Positions 1-12,500 of a stretch of 64,000 bases of DNA are shown piece after piece (position 1 is the stretch's first letter; the number at the start of each line of letters is the position of its first letter). The DNA lies in the NCBI GenBank assembly GCA_028023455.1, contig JAQFVV010013304.1:1-64000 (forward strand), given 5' to 3'. The notes under the pieces are model-generated. The model made no database searches. It saw nothing but the letters and a program-made list of their open reading frames with translations, and had not been told where the DNA came from. Source of the stretch: Epiperipatus broadwayi. Lineage: Eukaryota > Onychophora > Udeonychophora > Euonychophora > Peripatidae. The translations under genes and the position numbers were made by a program.

Positions 1-33
1 ATTTTGTTTTATATATATATATTTAATTATAAT

Positions 34-45
34 TGAAATTGCATA

Positions 46-115
<70 letters not shown>

Positions 116-466
116 GTAAAATATAATAATATTAACAAGAATAACTATTTCTTTCCATAACAATTTGTAGATAACTACAAGCAGAGCGAGTCTAAATTTC
201 TTCTCTCGCTATTATCATTTACGGTTTGTTAATTATTTGCACTTAGTTACCATTGTCATTAGTACATTAATACACCTTCATATAATCCATTTAGGCTTAT
301 TTTCTGCTTACACTTTACTCCTATTTTTTATATGTTCATCGGGAGAAAATAACAAACAACCACAAGATAAAATGTTCTTGTTTTACTTCACTCGATTCAT
401 CAATGCTTCTATGTTCACCACCCCCTCTAGTTATTATTTCTAAAGTTAATCAGTCCATTTAGCACA
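34..466 (-). repeat. 3' LTR of the minus-strand gypsy-type element, with (AT)n expansion
   Basis: This repeat matches 2546-2922 almost throughout. It runs from TGAAATTGC to TTTAGCACA on the plus strand. It is longer than its partner because an (AT)n microsatellite (about 49-113) has expanded inside it. The partner copy has only a few AT units at that point, so the expansion came after insertion. Confidence 0.8.
49..114. repeat. (AT)n microsatellite inside an LTR
   Basis: About 65 bp of uninterrupted AT dinucleotides. It is a post-insertion expansion, judged by comparison with the sister LTR at 2546-2922. Confidence 0.95.
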
Positions 467-969
467 CCTCCCCTCACTCTAGAATATAGTCTTTTAGTTT
501 GATTGTGTGCAGAGCTAGTATTTAATGTCTCTGGTTCAACCAGATTATTTTCCTGTGGAATTTTTGGTAGCATTTTCCTGTTCTCTTTTGTTAAAGATTC
601 CCACTGGCTTTCGATAAATCTTTTGTTATCATATAATGGTGTAACTACTGACCTTCTCCTTATATAGTTTACATGACTTCGTATAGAAGAACCATTTTCC
701 AATTTTATATTATAAATAACCCGAGACACTGGATTTATAATAATTCCGGGTGTCCACTTCCTCTTTACAATGACTTGCACCCTTACTAGTTCATCCCTTT
801 TAAACTTTGGGAAATGTTTATAAGTGTCTGGGTAGATCTCTGGGCCTTTTTCGGTCCTTGCCTCCCGAGAAATAATCCTTGACATATGTGTACTAGGCTT
901 AGACCAAGAACTAAATGTCTTATTTGGCAAGTTGGCCACCCTTTGACAATTATGACATTGATTTACCAT
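427..969 (-). pseudogene. Gypsy-type integrase: end of zinc domain joined to C-terminal domain, catalytic core deleted
   Basis: The frame opens with the CHNC pair that completes the integrase HHCC zinc finger. The two histidines lie in the preceding segment ending at 1000, in the same frame and separated by one stop codon. About 30 residues later the sequence is already in the integrase C-terminal region (FKRDELVRVQVIVKRKW, then a GPY/F-like stretch ending in YIRRR). The DDE catalytic core that should lie between is absent, which is a clean internal deletion. The frame ends a few bases inside the 3' LTR, as is common in these elements. The product would be inactive as an integrase. Confidence 0.75.
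467..480 (-). other. Polypurine tract of the gypsy-type element
   Basis: On the minus strand this reads AGAGTGAGGGGAGG, directly abutting the TG of the LTR. This is the expected position and composition for plus-strand DNA priming. Confidence 0.7.
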
Positions 970-999
970 TCTTTCAATCTCTTGGTCAATATGTGTCCA

Positions 1000-1563
1000 C
1001 TACACATATGATTGAGATAGGGCCTTCATCCTTACTATTCCAGGGTGTCCAGAATGAAGTAATTTTAATACCTGAGCACGTCCCTCCATAGGTATGAACA
1101 CTCTATCTGTTCTAGTGATGCAATCATTACAGATTGATAAATACTGACGAGCATTCCAGATAGCTGTATGTAGAATTTTTGGGCAGCAGTTAGGCCATCT
1201 TTTCTTGATGCATGTTTTCAACTGGTGACAGCCAGGATCTCTAAATGTCCATTCTGCTATCTTGGTACTATTTAAGGTATCATTCAATTGTTTTACCATT
1301 TTGATAATCTGTATGGATATGCCCAATGGCCTGAACCAATTTTGGCTGAGTAAGGGTTTCATGTTCCTCTTGATTATATACAAAGGTAGAGTTTTGTTTT
1401 TGTTATTTAACTTTACTGGAACAGAAACCTTCCCACAGATTGGTATGTTATTACCATTCACATCTGTGGCAATTACATTTGTTTTATCTAGATTAAATTT
1501 TAACTTGTGTGTAGAATTTATTTTTTTCCAGTCCCTTAGAGACATGCTGGATACCTGCTTCAC
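1000..1563 (-). pseudogene. Protease C-terminal part fused by deletion to integrase N-terminal zinc region
   Basis: The first roughly 85 residues look like the second half of a gypsy aspartic protease and its downstream spacer (LPLYIIKRNMKPLLSQNWF is the usual 'LPLYVV...PLLGRNW' stretch). The sequence then passes without the reverse transcriptase or RNase H into the region before the integrase (RWPNCCPKI, YLSICNDCITRTDRVFIP) and the HHCC histidines (LLHSGHPGI). A stop codon at 1000-1002 separates it from the cysteines of the same zinc finger. About 2 kb of pol has therefore been lost. This segment is also one frame off from the gag/protease frame upstream. Confidence 0.75.
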
Positions 1564-2428
1564 TGTCTATCTCCATTGTGACTTTAGTTTCCACGATTAT
1601 TAAATCTAGTATAATCTGTTCACTTATCTTAGTTTTTACTCTTTTAATTTCTGATGTTTTGTTCATGTTTCTGGTTAATTTTACATGCGTCTGTTGTTGA
1701 TTGTTATTCTTTCTGCAAATGCTTGCCATGTGGCCTTTTATGCCACAGATATGACACTTTAGGTTTTTGAATTTGCAAACTCTTTTTACATGTCCCTTTA
1801 TGCTGCAACAAAAACATGTAAAATCCTCTCTTGGAGTTTGTGATAATGTTTCCGCTATTTCCATTTTACATATGCTTACAGCAACATTTGCTTCCTTAGT
1901 TCCAGCTTGGAATTCCATCGCATTTTTTAACATCATCTCATGAGCAGTACATTTAGTAATTGCAGAGTTGTAATCTATATCTATTTCACTGAGCAATAAT
2001 TTTCTCAAATTATGGTCGATCATGCCGTAGAGAAATTGATCTAAGAGCCTGTCATCAAGATCAGGAAATAAACAATCTCGTGCCAAGGTTTGCAACGCAA
2101 TATTATACTCGGAGTACATTTTGTGTGAGTGCTGTTTTCACATTCTAAACCATAGGCATGTGACTCTTTTGGTAACAGCTGGCTGAAAATATGCAGTAAA
2201 TTTTTTCACTAATACTGTATATGATAACTGTTCTGGGATTTTATTGTCCACTAATTGTTTGGCAATTTGCAAAACATCTATTCCGGCGAAAAATAATATT
2301 GACATTTTAGTTTCATCATCTTTGATTTTATTTAGCCTCATGTATTGTTCCAATTGTTCTACATATAGAGTCCATCCATCTGGATTTCTGATATCAAATT
2401 CTCTAATATTTTGTGCAGGAAAAGTCAT
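1493..2428 (-). pseudogene. Gag with two CCHC zinc knuckles, running into a damaged protease
   Basis: One frame runs from the ATG at 2428 to 1493, with a single in-frame stop at 2138-2140. The N-terminal part is a capsid-like Gag (PDGWTLYVEQLEQYM, then the paired helices around DQFLYGMIDHNLRKLLLSE). It is followed by two CX2CX4HX4C knuckles, CFCCSIKGHVKRVC and CHICGIKGHMASIC, both intact. After the knuckles comes the start of an aspartic protease. Its active-site triplet reads DSE (MEIDSEAG) instead of DSG or DTG, a disabling change. The frame is then lost just before the next segment. Confidence 0.85.
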
Positions 2429-2545
2429 GTTTGTATGAGCTATTCGAAATTACTTTTTATCTTCTTTTTTGTTTACAAAACAATGACCTCCATAATCCTG
2501 TCTGACTGCGCCATCTGCAGTGTTTTCAGGAAGTTAAAACTCAGC

Positions 2546-2922
2546 TGAAATTGCATAAATAATAATATGTACATAAAATATAATAATATTAACAAGAATA
2601 ACTATTTCCTTCTGTAACAATTTAAAGATAACTACAAGCAGAGCGAGTCTAAATTTCTTCTCTTGCTATTATCATTTACGGTTCGTTAATTATTTGCACT
2701 TAGTTACCATCATCATTAGTACATTAATACACCTTCATATAATCCATTTAGGCTTATTTTCTGCTTACACTTTACTCCTATTTTTATATGTTCATCGGGA
2801 GAAAATAACAAACAACAACAAGATAAAACGTTCTTGTTTTACTTCACTCGATTCATCAATGCTTCTACATTCGCCACCCCCTCTAGTTATTATTTCTAGA
2901 GTTAATCAGTCCATTTAGCGCA
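2546..2922 (-). repeat. 5' LTR of the minus-strand gypsy-type element
   Basis: 377 bp running from TGAAATTGC to TTTAGCGCA on the plus strand, matching 34-466 apart from the AT expansion and scattered substitutions. The base order next to it (minus strand, GCTGAGTTTTAACTTCC) does not start with TGG, so I cannot name a primer tRNA. Confidence 0.8.
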
Positions 2923-5873
2923 TTGTACCGGTCGAAAACCACCACCCCCAATGTCAAATCGGATTCAAACTCAGCTTAACCAAAACTGAATTCAAACCCA
3001 ACTTAACAGCTCAGATAGCAGAAATCGACGGCACAGTGCTATGCGCCAAGAACTAGCTCAACGGTTGGTGAGGACTAGAGATTCCTGAGTAACACTCATA
3101 TCTAAGAATTTATATACTTTGAATAATCTTATAAATCGAATCATATGTATGTTCGGGTTGCCAACACAGACGGCAAGTATTAACATTTAAATAATTATCA
3201 AAAGAATGATGAACTAAGAAACCAAGTATGTTATAAAATATTTAATAATAATAATAATTGGTTTTGTTCAAGAAAATATAGATTGCATTAGTTATCTCTA
3301 GTCTTTAAAAGAATTTATAAATATAATAAGAATGGCGGTCCTTATCATATGCCAACAAGTATTACACAACATGGAATTCTATGTCTATGCCCCCAACGAG
3401 AAATATAAAGGTGGATAAAGGTATTTATTTAGAACGGAAATGATTGTTCTAATTTTATTACGGTGGAATATGAGATTTATCTTCACATTCGGAAATCTAT
3501 TCATGAAGAGCAAAACGTATTTTAAGGCATAACTTTAATCTTTATTTGAAAACTTATTTAATTAAACATATTTGAGAATTGGTTCGACTTTAATTTAAAT
3601 CACTTCATCACGAATTACGAGTACGGAGCGAGTTTTACCGGGACAAAAATGCAACGGTGCTTGACGAATTACGAGGCAGAGAGTCAAATTTAAAGATGAT
3701 CGCTAGTCGATGATCGAAGTCTTATGGCGGCTTGCATTTGGCAAGTCTTACGCCCTTTGACTAATGAATCGGAAAGGAAGTACTTTCTTCCTGGAAAAAT
3801 TTAAATAAGAGAATGATCACCGACCAGCCTAACGGAGCGGAAGATGGCCCTACATCAGCAACGTTTGATGATGATGACTTGGTAGTCATCGTTGAAAATA
3901 AAACCCATGTAGAATGCTCTACGTGATGACTTGACCAATTAATTAAAGTCAAACGAGCTTTAAGAAAACTATTTGAAAGTATTGGAAACTATGTTAACTA
4001 TGCCTTAATATCGTGCCTTCATGAATATTAATATAAAATAACAAAAGTGGAATTAAAATACATTTAACCCTTTATCGACCCTTTTTGCAATAAGACATTA
4101 AAGATTATATTTGCATAAATAAATATTAGTGGAACAAGAAAATCATTTAACATTATGTGAATATATATAAATACTTATAACTTAGATAGGAGCTGGGGAC
4201 ATAGGTGAAAAATTGAGCTAATAATTTATTATTAGCTAAATGTAAAAATAGTAAACCTGTAATATTTTCTTTCGACTCGATGATTAATAGAACTTATCAA
4301 TTTAGTTCTAATGGGCGAGAATTACTATTTGAAATTAATGTTATATTATTTGCGTGAGGCAAATGGAATCAAGGAGCTCATCGAGTCGAAAGATTATTGG
4401 CATATAATTTTTAAATACGACATTAAAAAAAACACACTAACATATATATATTAAACGAACCGCCAGGTAAGAAAAGAAAAATTTAAAGACTAGAGATTTA
4501 AAGAATTACGTTATACATTTACAGTAGCATTTTAGAAATAAAGGGTGTTACAAAGATTTTACATTAAAGAATAAAAGAGCTCTTAATAAGGAGGAGTGTA
4601 AAATAAAGTTCGAACTGGCCAGAAAGTTTAACGTTCATTATAGAAACATATATTACCCCTTCCGTGCTGGTCCTTAAGTCACACCTCCAGGTTGTTAAAA
4701 CGTAGGCACCATTTGGTTGATTATTGGAATAGCATTTTAGTAGCTTTTCATGATGTTAGCAGAATGATCGATCCGGAAAAGGTTCAGCAGCTCCAGTGAT
4801 AATTTCTCGGGACTTTAGGAACCGTAGCCAGATTCCTGATGTTTTAGCCGACTATCATGATGAAATACAATTATTATACGCACAGAGTTCACTGCACTAC
4901 TCTACAACAAAGCTTGATCTTTTTTTTTCTGACTTTTCAGGGCTATATATATTGTCCAGATGCCTTAAGGCTAGCGCTCATTTTATTATCAATTAGTTGT
5001 TTTCCAATACATTCCTTCGGTAAGGCTTTCAAACTAATTATTGAATTCCTTTCCTAATTAGACTAATTTTTTTGAATTCCTTTCCCAATTAGAAAATGAA
5101 TTCTTATCTTTTTTTAATTAATAAAACTTTACTGTTGTTTTTGAGAATTTGAAAGCCCATGGAAGGAATGTAGCTTTTAATCGCAAACTTTAACAAATTA
5201 TTTAAAAGTACAAAAAAAAAACAAGTATTCCCGACGCAATGAAACTTTCGAAAATTATATATATTTAAATATTTACAAATATATACGCACAATCCACGCA
5301 ATTGTAATATATATAAATTCATGAATATTTTATCATGAATTTATTAAGAGAATTGCTCAATTTTAAACTGAAACTAATTGATTTTAATACACATTTGAAA
5401 TAAATTATTCATTATGGAAATTAGCGTGGATTGAACGTATAAAGCCCCATTGCATCGGAAATTTAAGGTTAGTATTAGGGTAACTAACATGAAGCTAGGA
5501 TCGAACTCAGATCCGACTGCTTCAGCATATATATATATATATATTAAATTTCTATTGATTATTGCCTTGTGCACAATGACCTATATGGTTAAATATTTAT
5601 TTAATATTCAACATCAAAAAAACTAAATATTCAAGTTTGATTCCTATGCCAATACTCTCATTTGTCAGGCCTGCAACACTTGAATAATTAAAAAAGAATA
5701 ATACAATTTAAATGTGATGTTATTCACTAATCATTGATCTATTATTAACAATTAAATGTCTGCTGGCAATATAATATTTTAACTTTGGGAATTTACACTG
5801 CAATTTTGTTGAGCATTTAAAATAGGTAGATTCACAGTGTAATTTATAGAAATACATTTCCATGCAATAATCA
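2923..5873. other. Non-coding stretch with two weak coding-like islands
   Basis: No gene can be supported. Two places have above-background complexity. Around 3812-3925 a short plus frame begins with ATG and reads TDQPNGAEDGPTSATFDDDD before a double stop. Around 4690-5060 short plus frames (LVDYWNSILVAFHDVSRMID, then in another frame SRDFRNRSQIPDVLADYHDE) precede a good 3' splice-site look-alike (pyrimidine run then TTTTCAG near 4940). They could be decayed exons or chance. The rest is AT-rich sequence. Confidence 0.3.
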
Positions 5874-5881
5874 CTTTAGAT

Positions 5882-6419
5882 CAGTGTTCTTCAACCCTTG
5901 GTCCACAGCTCAGTGCCGGGCCACAGAACTTTTCTGCAGGTCCAGTGCTAGACGGGCAGTAAAAAGTTTGTAATAATAAATAATAAGAGTTTAAACTTTT
6001 AATTAATATAGCCAATTTTTATTTATTTTTTCATCTCATTTTTACCCAATTAAAACAAAAAAAGCAAAAAGAACGAAAACAAAATCTAATCAATCATCCA
6101 TAAATTAATTTGTTTTTCTAGTTATCACAGATGTTTATGGGGGGGGGGAGTAGAATTAAATTTTTTATTACTTTTCTAAAAAAATTTTAAAAAAAGTTTT
6201 TTTATTATATAAACTCCATATATATATATATATATATAACTTTATCTTATATATTTAACATTGTTGTTTTGATCAGTTATAACAATTATGCTTATCTTTA
6301 AGAAAATTTATCTATAGACTTCTGCCGGCCTGCGAAATCTTATCCTTATTTTTGCTTGTCCACGGAAACTTATTCTTATTTTTACTGGTCCACAGGTGTG
6401 AAAAGGTTGAAGACCACTG
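5882..6419. mobile_element. hAT-type MITE with perfect 8-bp target duplication
   Basis: The ends are imperfect inverted repeats: CAGTGTTCTTCAACCC on the left and GGTTGAAGACCACTG on the right. The flanks are identical 8-bp direct repeats, CTTTAGAT at 5874-5881 and 6420-6427. An 8-bp duplication with a CAGTG start is the signature of hAT transposons of the Charlie/Buster kind. The 538-bp interior holds no transposase frame, so it is a non-autonomous derivative. Confidence 0.92.
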
Positions 6420-6427
6420 CTTTAGAT

Positions 6428-8770
6428 GATAAGTTTTTCTTTTTTTTGCAATTAAAGATCAAATATTTCTTAAATATTTAATAATGTTGAATAGATTAGC
6501 AGAATCAATGTTACTTTTAAACCATTACTGTATATATAGCTCCATACTCAGCTACCATATTTTAAACATCAGGAAATGCATCTTGGAGAGCTGTTTATTT
6601 TTTAAATACATGATATTAACTTAAAACAACTTAAAAAATTTAATGATTTTTTACAATAAAATACATGATGGTGAAGTGTTACAAATTTTACTACCATTTA
6701 TTGGACAACATATGATTTAGAAAGTTTCTCTTGGTTACCATAGCAACATTTTATGTTTATTAAAAAATATTCTTTATTTTTAAAGAATAAAATAATAACT
6801 CCTTTTACATTTATACTTACTTTTTACTATTTTAAAACAACTTTAAAATTTTTCCTATATCCATACCAATTTTGTTATATAGAACAAAAACAATTAACAT
6901 TTTAGCATAAAAGCAACACCTGTAAACTCAGACAAGATGGTTACATTTGCCCCTTCTCCATTTAAAAAAAAATAGAGTCAATTTAAACATAAATATCACT
7001 TGAATTTATTTCCACATAAAAGGACAATTTCTTTCAATTTTATAATAATGTCATGCTTAGTCATACTTCTTTGGAAATGGATTTACAAGCTGGGATAAAA
7101 AAATAAATAATGTCATCTTTACAAATTATAAAAAAAACTTTCATTAATTCAATTAAAATTATTTATTGGACATGATCACTTAGCTGCAATATAGAGATGA
7201 ACAAGAAAATCTCCACTGACTGTGAGTGTATCATGCATACCAGAAAGCTATTTTGAGCACAAAATATAATATCAACCAAAGGAAATAATGAACAATGCAT
7301 TTAAATAATGCCTTGCTTCACTATGCATCTTAGAGGCTGACAATTATGTAACTATGCCTAGCTGACTTTGGAATCTTGGAGACTGAAAAATATAAAAATA
7401 ATATGGTTGGGAAAAGTGCTAAGTATATTTAGTGTATGTATTTTAATAATTATTTTATTGTAATGTAAATAATGTCCACTGGGGAGAAATGCTGTGGGAT
7501 AATTGGCCATGTGTTAGTGTTAAAAAACATCTTAAAAAGCATCCATTAAGGAATAAAAGTTGGATTTATATATTATTTTTTCTTTCATTTATAATAAGTT
7601 GTCTTTTATTTATAGTAAGTTATCTCTTTCAATTTTGTTTTGAATCGATGATTTTTAACATTATATATAAAAGACAACATAATGGACAAATTTATCATCA
7701 AAATTTGATCATTTAAAGTAAAAACTCAAAAGTATCAATAAAGTATGACAATTCCAAAAGAAAAATAAACACTCTTTCTATTAATCATCCATACAGAAAC
7801 CAACATGATCAAATTTAAACAAACTCATAAAATTAATTTATGTTTCAATCTATTTAGTGTTTTCTTTACATGATTAACCAACAATGGAAAGATTACAGTA
7901 ATATCATCTGAACTCTGAGCTTTGACGATTTATTTAACTATTCATTTATTTACGTGGTAGTAAAGTAGAGTAAGAAATTTGTATATTATTAATGTGATTG
8001 TAACATGATATAAAAATTCTGAAACCCCTATCAAACATTTAGAGTATCAAGAAAAGACTTCATGAACAATCTTTCAATTATACTTAGTTCATATGCCATC
8101 ATTTTTTTCAACTATTGTTTAGCATTTAAACAGTGCAAATAATTTTTTATAACTAGTAATTTCTTTTTGATGCTTAAAAGGATGTATTTTTGTAATGTGT
8201 ATTATATAAATTATTTCCCCATTTTTGTTTATGAGGTATCCAATAACAAGTCCAGAGTTATCAACTTAGATGTCATCCTTAAGCATTGAAATATTAAACC
8301 TTGCCTCTCTCTAAATATTTTAATCACATTCCAACCTATCATTAAACTTTTAATAGCTTTATGGTTTATGTCTAAACTGATATTAATATTTGTCATTAAT
8401 AACATCAGTTTTGCTTTTAGTTTGATGAATGATTACTATTCTATTAGGAATTGTGACATCACCTCTTGCCTTTTGACTTTCTTTTTTACATAGTTATCCA
8501 TAAAGATTGGCCTTCAGATCTTCCTCCATACCATGGCTTTTTGTACCTAATGACACTTATCTGGAGATCAGATCATTTTTTAAATGGCTCTCTGTGTTAG
8601 GATTTAAATATGCATTTTTAATCACTGTAATTTGGTGATTTGCTGCACTCAATTGCACTAAGTAATTCAGCTACCTGTTCTATCATTTTTCAACCAGGAT
8701 TGTTGAGCATGTGTTTTAAGCATGATTGGATAAATTATCTAGCTATGCATACAATCTGAATGTCAGATGA
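6428..8770. other. AT-rich stretch without recognisable genes
   Basis: Only short chance frames are seen, with no repeats of note and no splice-like exon structure. Confidence 0.6.
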
Positions 8771-8774
8771 TGGA

Positions 8775-9490
8775 TCAGTGGTCAAAGCTTCTAATGTGGG
8801 TTTTTGCCATCTGAAAATAATGGAATGAATTTTTACTCAGGTCTGCATTTGTCTTGGGCAATATAGTGTTTGATCCATTTTCATAAATCATACTCCAGTA
8901 GGAGTTTAACAGAATTTGTTTAAACTGATCAAAATTTACATGTTTATCAAACAATATTTCCCAGCATGCCCGAGATGCACTTTGGAGAAGACTATGAGCA
9001 ATCATGATTTTAGTCTCTTCAGTCAACTGATTTAAACTAACATATATTTCTAAATTGTTAATATACTCAGTTAAAGCCTCCTCTATGTGTGCTGAAAAAA
9101 TCCTGATTTTTAAAAATTGATTGGCATTACTGAAATTAGAATTATATATATATGTGTATCAACATCTGTGTACTCATCTCTACTAACATCTGATTGACCA
9201 TTTTATGCGCAGTACATAATTTTTTATAGTCAAGTCTATCTTACAATATTTTTTATATCTAGCTCTATTTTCCTTAACTTCTCTGTTTTCTCTTCCTGCA
9301 TTTTAATTCGACACTCAATTTTTATTTGAATATTTTCAATTTTTTGAGTCAAGTAGTTGATTTCTACTTTTGCTTGAATCAAATATTGTCTATTCTCTAT
9401 TTTTACCTCTTCAACTATTTCATGCAATTGTTCAAATTTATTATCCTGGTCACATTTATTCAAATTAACTTTCAAACTCATTTCACCAAT
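8775..9490 (-). pseudogene. Decayed retroelement Gag with N-terminal coiled coil
   Basis: The part nearest 9481 encodes a Glu/Lys/Ile-rich coiled-coil segment (about 80 residues). The part from about 9130 down to 8775 encodes a capsid-like Gag stretch. Read through its damaged start, it runs FLKIRIFSAHIEEALTEYI, then NQLTEETKIMIAHSLLQSAS and ACWEIL. Spacing and residues match the intact Gag at 58.7-59.8 kb (FLKVRPF, then SHLSGNAQEWW). The two halves are separated by an unreadable AT-rich gap. No pol, zinc knuckle or LTR was found beside it. Confidence 0.6.
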
Positions 9491-9559
9491 TTTGCTTTCT
9501 ATCTGCTTTTTGTTTTCTTTTGTCTATCTCTCAAATTAGGTTTTTTTTTATTTTTGTGA

Positions 9560-12500
9560 ACATGCTTTCCATGTACACTTTAATTTCCTTATTTTTTTAA
9601 GATTTTCACATTGTTTTTCAATTTTTTTTATAATCAATAATAAAGATATTCTATGATAATATCTACTATTTAACTAGCTCTAACTGATTAATAAATTGTA
9701 AATGGTTTGGTTTATGAAAAGTTAAATAAATAAAATATTAATAAATCATGAGACAACTAAGTGAAGTACAAACACTAAAAAATTACAGTGAGATAATATC
9801 CCACATGATACAATCTCAATGACATAGGAATACTATCACCCCTATTATTTCAAATAATAATAAATTCACAGCATTCTTACGACTTTAAAATAATAACAAT
9901 CAATTTAATATAATGTCACTAATTAAATTCTAATCTCTTTATTAAAATAATACAATTATAATAATCTCAGGTTCTTTAAAATAACTCTAACCAATTTATA
10001 ATCTCCTATAGACAAGTATGATAAGGGACTTTTTATCATCCTCAACTACACCTAACTACTAATAATATTGGTACATTTTCATTTACCATTGTCAAACTTT
10101 TTCCACTCACAACTTTGACGCTATCCATTTCAGATAAATACACTAATAATTATTACTAATAATTTTTGAAACTAGAGATTATCTCTAGCACAGATATAAA
10201 CTTTAAACCTCAGTTAAAGATTAATATATCTGATTTTTTAAAATTTACACACACGGAGTTATTCATCTTTCTCTATTTCGTATGTAATATCTTTATAGAT
10301 ATAATAAACACTTCCATACTTCACCATTCTTTTTAAATTCATATAAATAAAGATATAACAAAAGACAAATAATAATAATAACAATAATATAATTCTTTTA
10401 GTTATCATGTGGCCTCTTAAATAGAATATATGGCATAATCTGATATAATCTGATAATATGCAGCAACAAACAATATTAAAATTCTATGCAATAAATTGTA
10501 CCATTAATTATGACCATAATAATCATATTAATGCAAAAGAAATTTATCAAATATATTATATTCTGAAGCATTATGATTTCTTAAGTAAATAATTATATTT
10601 GTACAGTGCAAATGTTGTGTTTGTTTTGGTATCTGGCAATCATGTATTTGTAATGGTGAATAAATCGACATAACACAAAGTTTTTTAAAAACAAATTTAA
10701 CAAAAAATATTATTCTATACTTTTCACAAACTATATACAATATTTACAATTGTATTTAATAAAACCTAACAAACACTAAACTAATAAAATAATATTAGAA
10801 TTAAACATTTCCACATTGAAAATAAAAATAAATCAACAAGGAAATAAGCCTTTACTCTCACTTATTAACTTTTGCACATTGTTTTAAAATAATAATAATA
10901 ATAATTTTAGATAACACTTGTAGTTTAATATAATATAGTTAAAATATATGGTTTTTGAAAGTGTACACAAAAATATAAAAATATGAAACACTGAAGTATC
11001 ATTCATTTTTAAAATATGTTCATAGATTTTTATAATAAATTAATCAAATTTCTAATATGATAGTGCTAGTGTTATTTTACATATTATCTTGGTTTGCTCA
11101 ACAAATAAATTGACTTTAATCAAATAATATGTTCGACATTCGTTTATATGCCTTGCTTGGCACAACTTTAAATAAATTCCTTATGTGTGTGTTTCATGTA
11201 TATTTAAAACATAAAATAATATTCACAAAAATATAAACACTCATTCTATTTTATGTTGTTCATTCTGGATGTTCTATTCTTTAAAAATATGCATTACCAT
11301 GTATAATCAAAATATCAAAAATTATTTAAAATCTTGTGAATAATTTATTATCTCTTATATACATTTTTTAATCAATAGTTTAATAAAATATGAAAAATAT
11401 ATGTGATTCTTTGTTATTACTGTTATCATTTACTTTCAATTTCATTTGTGTTTGACTTTAACATAAACCAAAGCAAAAAAACCTATCTCATATTCTTTCA
11501 AAAATAACGATACTACAATTCAAAAATTTATTCATTATTTTCTTTCATAAATACAATGCTATATGATGCAATAACTGTTGAAATTAAGATAGTGATATGA
11601 TGTGTAGATATGAAGAACTAACTAGAGTAAAGACTAAATAGTATAAAATATATGGGATAATATTCATGGGTACAGTGTAAATGAAGAGGTATGACTTCTC
11701 TGTCCAATAACCTCAAATATAATACTGATCTACAGGCTATTTACTCAGCTCCTTCGAACATTAAAATACTTAATACCAAGAAATACCCTGCCCATGGAAA
11801 ATATATACAAGTCCCAGGGCTACTTTATCTGTACTGCATAAACTACTAAGATAATAGTAAAAGTTACTTTCCTATTTTCAATAGATCCTACATATGAGCA
11901 TCCCATTGTTTCTTTTCATAATCCCAAGGTCACTATCACTTAAAACTTCACAATAGGTTTAACAATCTACATCACAAAAATATATAGCCTTATTCTAAAT
12001 AATAAACAAAATTTACATATGATTTTAACAATCTAAAACTACTACAAGAAAAGGTTTCTTCACTTTTAAAACTCAGCAGTAAAATACAAATGATTTTGTT
12101 TTAATATATTAAAATCAATATTTAAAATATTTCTAAAATAAGGTTCATCCATTAAAGAATCATATAAAAATTATATGTATCAGTAAGTTATATTACATTA
12201 GTAATATAAAACAAAAGTATGCATATCTTTTTAAAAAAAAAAATCCTAGCTCATATCTTTAGAATAACAATAATGTTTTGTGTGTAATTAATTCATGCAC
12301 ACATGGTCATACTTTTATGTGATAAGGTAATATTTTAAAAATATTCCAAGCAATTCTAGAAACAATAAAATATACATCATGTGAAATTACTATATTTTAC
12401 AAAGATTTACCTAGTGACACTAATCTTGTTGGTCACTCTTAGACACTTTCTGATCCAATATTTCATATAAAAAACATACTAAATAATAATATCCATTCTA

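Larger units (their letters stand above)
34..2922 (-). mobile_element. Internally deleted Ty3/gypsy-type LTR retrotransposon
   Basis: Two direct repeats (34-466 and 2546-2922) bracket Gag, protease and integrase fragments that all read on the minus strand in the order gag, protease, integrase. A purine-rich tract lies next to the left repeat, as expected for the 3' LTR of a minus-strand element. The LTR ends are TG...CA. The whole reverse transcriptase, the RNase H and the integrase catalytic core are missing, so the element cannot be autonomous. No convincing target duplication is seen: the left flank is ATAAT and the right flank TTGTA. The protein fragments resemble the K02A2.6-like Ty3/gypsy polyproteins common in invertebrates; this assignment rests on motif recognition only. 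Confidence 0.85.

Noticed and set aside
2925-2940. TGTACCGGTC after the first gypsy LTR as the end of another LTR element (it is the complement of the LARD-like LTR end)
   Set aside because: Only about 10 bases match and nothing beyond supports an LTR.
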